A DNA stretch of 64,000 nucleotides from Harmothoe impar (taxonomy: Eukaryota; Annelida; Polychaeta; Phyllodocida; Polynoidae): positions 81,430,610 to 81,494,609 of the forward strand of contig OX381707.1 in assembly GCA_947462335.1 (NCBI GenBank). The letters run 5' to 3'. This document shows positions 23,875-35,500 of the stretch, one piece after another. The position numbers and the translations under genes are program-made. Under the pieces are notes generated by a model. It was not told the DNA's origin, made no database searches, and saw only the letters and a list, made by a program, of their open reading frames with translations. Within the stretch, counting starts at the first letter, position 1. Each line of letters begins with the position of its first letter.

Positions 23875-24300
23875 GCATCATGGAGATGTTGGACAGAACA
23901 AGGTGGCCAGTGTTCATCAGTAACTTACATGTTAAAATAATTAGTATGATTGTAATATACAGGGAAACCCTATCCATTAACAATTGATGTTAGTACAAAC
24001 CCTTGCTTTATAGTTCATTTTCAATAGCAAGATTGTACTCTGATATCCGGGCCTACAAAAATTGAGCCTGGCCTGCAAAGGAAAAAATCTGCGGGACCGA
24101 ATGTCCTGCATGGTGAAAAAGTTTTTGTATAGACTGTTACTCAGTGCCTTTCTCTTCCCAATGACATGCAACATGACTATATTGGTTTAGACATATTCTC
24201 CTAGAAGTTTATTCATCCACTCCTGTGGCCCTCAGGAAGATAATTCTTGAGAAAACTGCGGGTCCGGACTCAAACTACGGCCCATTGGATCCCGGGCCAG
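23875..24300. other. Intergenic, nothing recognised
   Basis: AT-rich sequence without clear repeats or coding signal. Confidence 0.4.
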
Positions 24301-24420
24301 CGTTAGTGTCTACCCCTGCATCATGATTCCCGGCAAGTCTCAACGCCATAGCATTGGCATGATGCTTGAATGCATCATGACGACAGAGGGCATGATGCAT
24401 TAATACATTATGCCATCCCT
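24301..24420. mobile_element. Fragment of the 'gcatcatgac' foldback family
   Basis: It contains tgcatcatgacgac and attatgccatccctaaag, also found in the fuller copies at 47011-47227 and 53731-53967. Here one end appears to be missing. Confidence 0.5.
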
Positions 24421-24459
24421 AAAGCTGTAATGACCACTTTGTAACAGCTCCTATTGTAA

Positions 24460-24740
24460 GGCCAAAAAAAAAGGGTTGTTTTTAGGTCACCCGACCAGGG
24501 CCGACCCTATGTTTTTTAATGCAATTTTGAAGATTTTTTTTTATTTTTATACTTTTTTGGGTCAATTTTAGGTTTACAAAATTTTGGAAAAAAATCTCCC
24601 CATTTTTACACTTTTTTGGGTCAATATTAGAGGGAAAGTAAAAAAACAAAAAAAGTTTAAAAAAAAACAAAAATCTGACTTACCGACCCTAGAGTTTCTT
24701 CCCATGTTACCTGAAACAAAACCTTTTTTTTTATTTGGCC
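24460..24740. mobile_element. Foldback element of the 'caggttacc' family
   Basis: The ends are inverted copies: ggccaaaaaaaaagggttg on the left and ttttatttggcc on the right, with gtcacccgacc and gttacctgaaaca just inside. Length is 281 bp. No transposase frame is present, so it is non-autonomous. Confidence 0.75.
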
Positions 24741-25014
24741 TAGGTATATGAGGCCCCCACTACATTTATATCCATTATTTCTCACTTATAAGGGGGAGAT
24801 ACCTCGATGAATAAAGAAGCAATATCAATACAAAGTATACAGTGCATATTATTTTTAAATGGTTTGACGAAATATCAAGTCCGGTAGGCTTAGACACTGA
24901 GTCTCGTATTTCGCAAAAGCTGAATAACCAGCCCCCGTATTTCCTCAAACCTCTGTATTTCGCGAAAACTTCACTTCCGGTTCAGCATAAGGATCACTCC
25001 GCCAACTGAGTTCA

Positions 25015-25190
25015 AACCCTCAAGCCTGTCCGAGACGGCCGAGTGGTTAGCGTTCTCGCCTCCTACGCGCCGGGCCCAGGTTCGATTCCCGGACGAATTC
25101 GACGACGTTTTGGTTGTGTGACGATCAGCTGATCGTTGGCCTATATTCAGATTGAGACGATATCCTTTTTTTTCCATTGGCTTCGTTTGG
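25015..25190 (+). mobile_element. tRNA-derived SINE-like element
   Basis: The tRNA-like part is 25028-25096. GGCCGAGTGGTTAGCG at 25037 fits a Pol III A box and GGTTCGATTCC at 25079-25089 is a perfect B box. The acceptor stem does not close properly and the anticodon arm is irregular, so I call a SINE head rather than a working tRNA. The following cgacgacgttttggttgtg may be the SINE body. Confidence 0.55.
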
Positions 25191-25930
25191 GGGTTAAAAT
25201 ACCATATTTCTGCTGGAAACCAAGCCTAAGCTGTACAAGACATCCTATATTTACACGTACAATAGCTGAATTAGGCCCTAGCCCCCCAGAAAATTTGGTT
25301 GAGCCTCTCTAAGTTGATAAATCGGCGAAAAATTGAGACGATAAAAATGTGGCCGCCCGGCTTGCGCTTGACAGTGGCAGGCCGCGAGTGGTTTCTTCAC
25401 ATTCCCCGAAAAATAATGTGGTGGTTTTTGGCTTTAAAATGGAGTTATATTGAAAGAAAGATAGCGCACGCAAGAGAAAAGATCCCATATTTGGATGTAC
25501 GCTACATAAATTAGGCTAAAACCCCCTAGAATGTTTGGTTGAGGCTTGTTAGCTTGATGGATCGGCCAAAAAATCTACCGTAAAAATTTCCACGATCAAC
25601 TTGCCAGTGGTTTCAGCCCGCTGGTCTTGAACTTAAACTTGACCTAGATTTTTCGGGTGACGATATATTTTTGGGCAATAAAGGACGATTTATAGTTCTA
25701 TCGTCTTGTTTTTTTTAACAAATTAATACATTAAAATGAAAAATAAGGCCTAATTTGTACAAATAAAGACGATAAAGACGATCGAATGGGGGAGGACTAT
25801 TTTTTGGCGCAGGCGCACAGACCGGAAGTGTGTATAGAGCAAGGTGTCATGGCGGCATTCGGATGTCTTTGGGGACGATGCAGGTTAATAAATTGTCTTT
25901 TTCTCCTTTAATATGTGACAAATGCATTTA
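25191..25930. other. Intergenic DNA with a diverged two-copy repeat
   Basis: The block taggccctagccccccagaa to aaattgagacgataaaaat (25272-25350) recurs loosely at 25513-25590. No gene was seen. Confidence 0.45.
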
Positions 25931-25938
25931 AAAATAAA

Positions 25939-26100
25939 TACAGGATCAGTTTAAGTTCTGTATTTCCCCTCCAGATTGACATCTCAAGCCCCCGTATTTC
26001 GTTTCAACCCTTATAAAGGGTTTCAACGAAATACGGGAGCTTTCGATGTCAATCTGTCGGGGAAATACAGAACTTAAACAAATCCTGTATACTTATTCTA
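25939..26100. mobile_element. Near-perfect 162-bp palindrome
   Basis: The left arm tacaggat..agttctgtatttccc..gattgacat..cccgtatttcg is answered by cgaaatacggg..atgtcaatc..ggaaatacagaact..atcctgta, with only a few bases between the arms (arms near 75 bp, a few mismatches). It can form a long hairpin or cruciform. It is probably a foldback transposon. It lies about 280 bp upstream of the receptor start codon. Confidence 0.85.
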
Positions 26101-26381
26101 CAATAATCATTATCCAAGGGCCATGAATATGACCTTCATTGCCAAAACAGCATTGAACAAACAGTCAAAATAACTGTCTCATTTCAAAAATATTAGACTC
26201 ATAAACTTGTCTAGGGGACAGACATTTTCAGAAAATTATCAAAACTTGTGGTTTATCATTCAGACAACTTTATTAATCTTATTTCCGCGAAATAAGAAAA
26301 GTTGTTTTTGTCTGTGATGCATTCATTATCCAAGCAGGGCTGAACAGAACAGTGGCAACCCCAGGTGAGACAAACACGGAT

Positions 26382-26543
26382 ATGTTAGCGGCAGCCGGGG
26401 AGCTGTCCACATTCACTGCAGACTTGTCGGTACCGACCACGGACGAGGACTGGAGTCCCTTCCCCCCTGGTGATGTTCTAAATAACCCATGGCTGAGAAA
26501 GATCCGATTCTGTGTAGATTTGTGTTATAACGAAACAAAACTG
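26382..26543 (+). CDS. Receptor exon 1: extracellular N-terminus
   Basis: Codes for residues 1-54 and ends at aaactg|gttggt, a weak donor chosen because it alone keeps phase 0 with exon 2. The frame is open back to a stop at 26274, without an earlier ATG. No signal peptide is evident. Confidence 0.6.
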
Positions 26544-29500
26544 GTTGGTACATTTTTTAATATTCCACGAATTTTACTGAAAATATGGTCCATGTGCTCC
26601 ATATCTATTAGCCGTATAAAATGAAAACAGGCCACTACTGTTAGCATGGGCTTCCCAGTCTATTGTAGTGTAGTTTCACATTTAATGTCATATGGGGAAC
26701 GAGGATCTAATCTAAAAAATTGCACCCCTTTTTGGCCAAAAAGCCAGCGCATTATTATAGCTCAAAGGGGTCGGCCGCACTCAATTTCAACTTGCATGAG
26801 GGGGGACCAAAAAAATTCTGACCCCCTCCCCCTGTTGTTAAAAAATGACCACTCCCTAAACTAAAGCATGGGCAGACTCGATCTCCCGGGGGGGGGGCAC
26901 TTAGCATATTTTGCATACACATGTGTCCGGCAAGGGTACTTTTTCAACAAAATTTCCCTAGGCAAGGGTCCACTTTTGAGAGGAATCTCCCTAAGCAAGG
27001 GTCAACTTTTGCAAAATCTCCCTAGGCAAGGGTCAATTATGACCAAAATCTCTCTAAATCAACACCATTTTGACCAAAATCTCTGCCCATTATCAAATAA
27101 CCCCTATAAAAAGGTCCATTTTCATCAAAATCTCCCTAAGCATGGGTTCATTTTCTCCCAAATCTCTCTAAACAAAGAATCATTTTTGCCAAAATCTCCA
27201 TAGAAACTGGTTCATTTGGAAAATACCCGGAAAAATGTCAATTTTCTCCCGAAATCTCCCTAAGCAAGGGTCAAGGGTTGCCAGGGGTCCAGCCGGACAC
27301 CCCTGTCAAAAAAAAATTGAGTGCCCCCCCCGGGCTCGATCTTCACTGTTGCGTTTTTCGCGTGGAGCGTGCGAAATTTTCTACCCCCCCCCCCCCCCCG
27401 TCAAGGGATCGAAAATGTTTACCCCCCCCTTACGGGTCAAAATCGGTGCGCGCGTGGACCCTTTGAGACATAGTAACATACAGGCTTTTTGGCTCACCAA
27501 GGGGTCCAAATTCTTTCACCCCCCAAGGGGTCCAAATCCAAATATGATCACTCCCTAACTATTCTTTTTCAGCAAGGTATACGCAACCTGTGGCCCTATC
27601 TATACCCACTTTCCTACGTAGGATCAGATAATAAAACATCTCACATGACACGCATCCTCCAGAAAGCACAGGAAATACCAGTTAACCCAATCCTCCGTTC
27701 TAAGTTATACTGTTACATTATTGCTTATCCACATTGGGGAGAGTATTCTGTGCAATGTGTTCCTGGCAATCATACACATTTTCTCGATATGTGGAAATAC
27801 TCCCCTATAGGGATGTTGAAAGACAATATCCCCCTGTCTGTTCTCAATGCCACATTGGCATTTCTCTCCCTGACGTTAGGAATATTTGGTAAGTAGCAGA
27901 AAAGCTTTGCTCCTCTTTTGTTGAAACAGCATGCCCCATTTGTTATATCAAGACATCAGCTTTATTCTAAATTGTTTATAATAATAACAAGACGATTATA
28001 TAAACAGGTCATTTAATTTGATACCAAACCTAACTATGGGATGCAGCTTACACAAAGTGTTTAGCTAGTAAAGTAGAGTACTAAAGGAGCAATACACCAA
28101 CCCCGGACACCAACCCTCTGTGTGGCTTATAGCATTGTGCCAGAGGCTAGGGGCTGCTTAGGGAGTGTTCATTTATCAATTAAAGGGGGTGGTGGTGAGA
28201 TTTTGCGCGGAGAGGCGAAATTCTTTTACGCCCCCCCCCTCGAGAGCGCGTGGAATGTTTTCTGCCCCCGAAAATGTTTCGCCCACCCCCTTTGAACTAT
28301 AGTAAAGCGCAGGCTTTTTTTCTAAAAAGGGACTTAATTTTAACGCCCCCCCCCCCCAAACCCACCACCCCCCCTGTAACTAATAAATGAACACTCCAAA
28401 AGAAACAAAAGGCGTGTTTCAGGTTACATGGTCTGAAAATCTAGGGTAGGTAGGTCGGGTTTTTTTTGGGCCTGAAAAGTACCTAGAAATTGACTTGGGA
28501 ACTTCAATGCCAACTCACTGACGATCGCCTCGGCTTGTGAATTATCAGAACAAATCTTAAATTGCCCCAAAATAAATATCTTTTTCAAAATTGGATAAAA
28601 ATTTGTAGGGTCTGCCCTGTTTTGCTAGGTAGGGTCCGGTAACCTGAAACACATCTTTTTTTAATATTTGGCGTTATATGAGGGATCTGTTTCTATGTAA
28701 GACTTTACCAAACACAGAAAGTTTGATAAGAGATATTTCAGGAAACATCCTAATCATTGTGTCAATACTGACCAAGAAGGAGTTGAAGACTTCAACCAAC
28801 TGGATCCTGCTCGGTATAGCAGTGGCCGACTGTCTCAACTCAATTACTGCTGTATTCTATGACGTAAGATTCATTGGGACGGTAACTACGTATCCAGGGT
28901 TACGTTTTGACGAAATCACGCACGGACACGATACTGTGCGGGGTACACTTTTAGATGCCTCAGGACATCGGACACAATTTATTGTCTCATTTCTCCAAAT
29001 TGCTGACAGCTAGGGGCCTGGTATGAATACAGATGAAGCCCATGGGACCTCCCGCCATGCCATTTTGTATGCGCAGGGTGCCAGTGTACCTCCTTTATAA
29101 GGCAGAGCACAGAGCACAGGCGACTTTGCACCCGGGACAGTATGGCGTCCATGCGTGGTTACGTCAAAACGAAACCCTAGAAACATAGTTACCGTCCCAA
29201 CGAATAAACTTTGATATATGTTATTGTCTAAAATCTTAAACTTACTCTTGAGGGACCTCAATCAGTTTGTTGCATCATATAGCCATGGTTGGCCATCATA
29301 GTGCAGTTTATTATATTTTGTCTGATGTAAGTTGTTAATTTATTGCCATATATTTTCATGATATATTTATTGGGTTTTTTTAAACTACAACAGTGATCTC
29401 ATTGTGTGGTTTTATTGAAGTATCACATATAACACTGCATGAATCTTGGCATTTAAGCAAAGACTGGACTGCTTAAAGTCACACTTTAAGCATATTTAAT

Positions 29501-32500
29501 TCAGGTAAAAGCCACATAAAGCAGCTTAAATGTCATTATGACTTTTCGGGGACATTTTCATGAAATTTACTGAACTTAAAGCTGCTTAAATGGTGACTTT
29601 AAGCAATAAACGGTTGCTTAAATGCCAATGTTCATGCAGTGTAAATTCTACATTTTGTTAGGTATCAGATGATTCATAATATGCTTATACACTACAGTAC
29701 CCACAGACATTTCTGTTCACCATAACTAACCCAGTTCTCGGACCTACTGGATGTACAATTGTACGAATGCTGAAAGAGTTCAGTCAGTTGGGGGCTGTAA
29801 ACCACCTTGTAACGCTGAGCTTTGAGAGGTAAGCGAGTTTTTATTGGGAGGAGGGGGGGGCTGTGCATTTATAAGTATAATGAATAGGGCTGTGTCTCAC
29901 GACCTTGGGCCAATGTTTTTGTCTCTGACCGGGTGCCGTCTCTGACCAGGTGCCGTCTCGGACCGGCTTTGCTTGATAAGGTCAAAATACCAACAGCAGG
30001 AGACTAATTATAATTATAATCATAAATATATAACAACCGCCATAACGTTTTCACAAATCCTTATATATATGAGTATAATTATTTTAAAACACCTTTTTTC
30101 TGACACCTGGTCAGCGACGGCAGCTGGTCAGAGACGGCAGCTGGTCAGAGATGGCAGCTGGTCAGAGACGGCACCCGGTCAGAGACAAAAACATTGGCCC
30201 AAGGTCGTGAGACACAGCCATAGGTCTCAGGGCTAGCGATGCAGGGAATAAATATCACTTCAGAATCAGAATGATTGTCGTATATTCCTTAGCCACAACA
30301 ATTGGTCTATGTGGCAGTCTATACCACTAGCATTAAAGTGAGTATATCCGATGTGTGGGACAAACCACATTTTCCCTAATAATGAGTCACAATGTTCACA
30401 TATGACATATTTAACTTTTTATCTATTCCATTCCCCCTCATTCCCTCTGATTTTTGCTGAAATTTAATGTCATTGCTCAATACATGGTCATTTTGGAATA
30501 AAATCGTGCACGATTTTATTCCCCCCCCCCATTGAAAATACATTAGAAAAGTCCATGGTTGAACCTCATGAGATACATTTCCTGAGCTCTTACTGCCCAT
30601 GGATACCATTTTAATGTGTCCCAACCCATAAATTATGCATTTTTACAGTATTTGGAACATATTTATGTAGGATTTAAAATTATACCCAATTTAAATTACT
30701 ATCATAGTTCTGATGTTTCTGCATGATTAATAGAATCAATGTAGCAAGTTAGGATAATTAACATTGCCCCGCTGATTACATGAATCATATCAATAGATCT
30801 GTGGTTCTTTTTCAGATACTTCGCAATATGTTGGCCAATGAAAAGAAGTCTCAAGTTTACGCCAAAGAAAACGGTCATGATCATAATTCTCAACTGGTCC
30901 ATTTCAGCAGTCCAGACTATCCCATATGTATTCCTTGGACTTGATGTATGTGCTCTTAATTCAACTAATAGTTCTCTTCATATCACTCAGATGTCATATG
31001 TGTTAACTTAATTGTAGCAATGTGGAGTCTCATAGTGTATACCTTCATTAGGCCAGACCAAAAAAAAAATTGGTCAATGGATTTCGCTCGCCTCATTTTT
31101 TTCAAAATTGAGAATTTTTAATTTTTTTTCAAATTTTTCTTCCAGTAATTACCTCAGATCAACCGATAACTTTTTATGTTAGGGGTCCACTAAGAACTTT
31201 TTGTCGGAGGCTGGGTAAAAAAAAAAAAAATTGTCACTCGCTCCACATTTCCACCGGAAAAGTGAAATCCATTGACCAACTTTTTTTTTTGGTGTGGCCT
31301 TAGGCTCATAAACACTAGATTTTTTTCTAGACTGCCTCTCAAGTATTCCCACCTGTTTTGATGTCCAATTCAATGAAGGTGAATTCTGGGTCCTTCAGCT
31401 GCTTCTTTAGGTCATTTTCAACAGCATGGGCTTTAGTTGCCTACATTCACTCACTGGTCCTTATTATGTCTACACTGAAAATCGATAGGTTGAAAGGGAT
31501 GGTCAGTACAGACTATCCCAGGTTCGTCATATATGTGTGTTAATCACAATGGCAAAGTTATATTCAAAAATGACTGAGGGGTCTGTCAGTAGTGGCTAAC
31601 CTAGGTTCATCATTGGTGTTTTGTAATTGTATACCATACCATATAAGATACTATGATGACCACTCAGTGGCTCCCCCTTGAAATTAAAAGACTAAGGTGG
31701 GTTGGTCAGTATGGACCAAACTTACCTAGGTTGGTCGTATAGGGAGCCAAATAATGACTAACTAGGTTAGGTGCTAGTAACTGAGAGATTGATCGTATAG
31801 GGAGCCTAGGAATATTAGTGTACTACTCTATATTTCTTGAATTGGCTCCCTGCTCTAAGAAAGTGCAAGGCATGGTCATCAAAAAATCTCAGTTCAATAA
31901 ATAAATGTGCAAACAACTAGGATGGACTGACCTAAAGATAACCACATACCTTGAGATGTCCACCCTAATTATGTAGTTATTCATGTATGGTATTGTCTTT
32001 ATCTGTCCTTTGCTTGAAAAAGTATTACTTAAAGTTTACTATGATACACAAAAGCAGGGGTTATCACGCATGAATGACTACAAAATTGAGTTGGACATCT
32101 CATGGTACGTGGTTACCTTAAGGTCACTCTACCCTATAAATAGAGTCCTCAAAATAATTATAACAAATTTGTTATTGTTGTAACAGCTGAGTGGTAGAAA
32201 CTATGCTGAGTACAAATGTCTTCGCAGCGGTCAACTCCAGATCAATAAGGAAGTGTGGATCTATGTAGTGTACAACCTCAGCAGCTACCTGGTTCTCCCG
32301 GTGCTCATCTTGTGCTTCAACTACAGCCATGTAGTAAAGACCCTGCTCACCAGCATCAGGACATCGCGCCACATGACTGGGGACATGAGGTACGGTATAG
32401 CAATTCATTCTTAATAAATGAACATATATATACATGATTTGCAGTGATTGTAATTCAATGAGAACAGGTTGGGATTGGGGATTGTGTGTTTGCTTGTTTT

Positions 32501-35500
32501 GATGATTCCACAAACAAGTGCCAGCATCAAGTAAGTTAACGACAAACATATTTAAGAGCTGCACAACAGAACTGCAAAACAAACAGATGGCTGCATACAT
32601 AGACAAATGCCAACGCCCATTGATACCGTCTTTGTTGTATTTCACGAGTGGGGGCTGGGGCAGTATCCCACGAAGCCGTAGGCTGAGTGGGATGCACCCC
32701 AGCCCCCACGAGTGAAATACATCAGAGCGGTATCAATGTAGTTGGCATTTGTGTTTATTTTTTATTTGAAACCATTTATTTAAGGAAAAACAACCTTTTC
32801 TTAGCCCATTGAATACAGATACATTGTATTCAATGGCACCATTGAATACGGCCTTCCAGTGCTTAAGCATAGGAGATCTTGTATTTCCAAAAAATAAATA
32901 AACATAACCAATTGCAGTAAAGTTTCATTATCTCTCTGCATAGGGTCCACACAGGTTCGAAATAATTTTAGAGCACAGTGCTCGCCACTGTACCACAGTG
33001 ATTTGTGATATTATGAAGACATAACCATGATTAATTTACATATACATATCGGGATAACACATATATCGGGGATTTCCTGTATACGATTATCATCTACTAT
33101 TATACATATATAGACTTGCAGGCTAGTGCCAACAGTCACCACTGTATGGCACTCTGCTACCACTATTGTATATATAAGAGCCCACACTGAAGTCCCCCAC
33201 CACTCTGGTTGGTACTGCAGTGCTATTAACATCTACACTGTATGTATTACGGCAACTACAAACACTGATGCTCCAATATGCTCCACTTGATATTTCTATT
33301 CATAATTTATCATTCTATTCATTTTCAATTATAGATTCAGTAGAACTTCTCTTAAAAGTTTGCAGTAACAGTTCAAAGTTGACCAATTTTTAACTCCCTG
33401 GACAAGCAAATGTCACCTAAACTAGCATAGATTTCTCTATTTGCATGCATTGACATTCCTCTAACATGTATTGGTCTCAAAGGGTTAAGTCTTTTTGATG
33501 CAGATATAGCATTTACTTTCTGTCACATGTGGTATTATTAGAGTATTATGACATTTTCTCAGACAGGCTAAGTTGAAGAGCTAACAGATCAGTGGACAAT
33601 GTTTTGCATGCGTTTAACACCAGGCGGAGCCGCGGCGTTGTCCCCCCCTGAGCATATAATTATCCTAAGGATGGCCCAATATGAGAGATCCAGTAATGTA
33701 ATGAACAGTGCTAGGGCGGGGCGCCAAGACCCACAGCGCCCTCTATACCGCAGAGCATATATGCAGCTGCACCAGCCTGTAAGTGCCAGTCTCAAACAGG
33801 GCAGGGAGGAGGTCACACTGTACAGTCCAGTGTGGGGACAAGGGCTTTAGTATACATGATTGGTGTGAGGTGGCACCACTGGGCTGTAGGAAGGCCATGG
33901 TCATATAGCCTACCCCCAGTACATTTGTATTGCATTAAGAGAGCATGAATGAAACCCTCATATTGAGATAACGACAGAAGCTTTATAATGCTATATTGAA
34001 ATATAACTTGGAAAAGGGTAAATCTTCCCAGGAAAAAATACAACAGAAATTAAGCTTGAATAGCTTTTGTGCAATAACTGCTTAAAATATGGTTTCCACT
34101 CTGGCCACTCAATACGAATGGCGCTATGGCTCTTGGTGCCTCTCCCCCCGACACAGTTCAATGACAGAAATAGAGGTGTAGCTCAGCCGTTAGAGCATCC
34201 ACTTCAAAGTTGCAGCCCCCCCCCCCCCCAGTTTGAACCGTGCTACCTCCACGATTTCCTTGCGTAACCCTTGAACAAATAACAATGCATTCGATTTCTA
34301 CTTTGCACCAGAATAATTAGTGCATTATAAATTACTTTTACAGTCGACAGACAAATGCTGAAAAGGCTCGTCTTAAGGTAAGTTATAAAAACAGATTCTC
34401 TGGCCATTTTGCTGTTGCATGAGGATAGTATGACAACTGTGCCAACAATTAAGGAACTGCTCCAAATTAGGTTTATATTCACATAAGGCTGTGTCTCACG
34501 ACCTTGAGCCAATGTTTTTGTCTCTGACCGGGTGCCGTCTCTGACCAGGTGCCGTCTCTGACCGGGTGCCGTCTCTGACCTGGTGTCAGAAAAACGTGTT
34601 TTTTTAATGTTAACCTATACTCATATATATATAAGGATATGTAAAAACGTTATGTCAGCTCTTATGTAATTATTATTAGCCTCCTGCTGTTGGTAGAACA
34701 TAACTAAACTCCCAAAGTGACATCCGGTCAGAGACGGCACCCGGTCAGAGATGGCACCTGGTCAGAGACAGCACCCAGTCAGAGACAAAAACATTGGCTC
34801 AAGGTTGTGAGACACAGCCATAAGGCCTATTCCTTCTTAACATTTCTCAAAAACAAATCGCACCTTTAAATCATCCAAATTCAATACTGTTCATGTTTTT
34901 TTATTACTTCCTCAGCTGACCTACATGATGATAACCCTAGTTGTTATCTATGTGCTAACTGTGACACCAGGCAGGGTCCTAGATACTCTGTACATCTTGG
35001 ACATTGTCTGGTATCATTACCGAGACATGACCAGAGTGAGAGGTGCTATAGACCTGCTGAGGGGCTTAAACAGCTGCACTAATGTGGTAGTGTATGCCGT
35101 CATATCAAGGTGAGTTCCACAAGCTGTTTTTAAAGGTGAAAGTCCCTAATACCCCCAAATTGAATACAGTTTCAGGCCTCCTAAGAAAATTACAGATGGT
35201 TCCTTAAATGCTATAGAATCCATTGGGCAAAAAAAAATTGGGGGTACCCATACTATCTTTTGTGCTGTGATGCCTGATGCAAGGGGTCATATATTTTCCT
35301 AATTTTTCACATTCCTGGAAGAAACCAGATAAACCATATATAATCCACCAGATTGTTTCGTAAAAACCATGGATATGTGATGTATCTATACTTAGGAACA
35401 AGGATAAGAATAAAAAAAGCTTGTTGAAAAGTTCTTTTCAGTTTTATTTTGGACTTGATGCTTGAAGTAACAGATGACATTTTCGTCTTTGGCATACACT

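Noticed and set aside
25028..25096. Functional tRNA gene
   Set aside because: A and B boxes are good, but the acceptor stem and anticodon arm do not fold properly.
31358..31543. Forward frame MMSNSMKVNS with a hydrophobic stretch, as an extra receptor exon
   Set aside because: Exons 5 and 6 join in phase without it, and the second outer loop is already complete.
32172..32645. Reverse frame of 157 codons
   Set aside because: It lies antisense to receptor exon 6 and its intron; the forward frame has the receptor motifs and splice sites.
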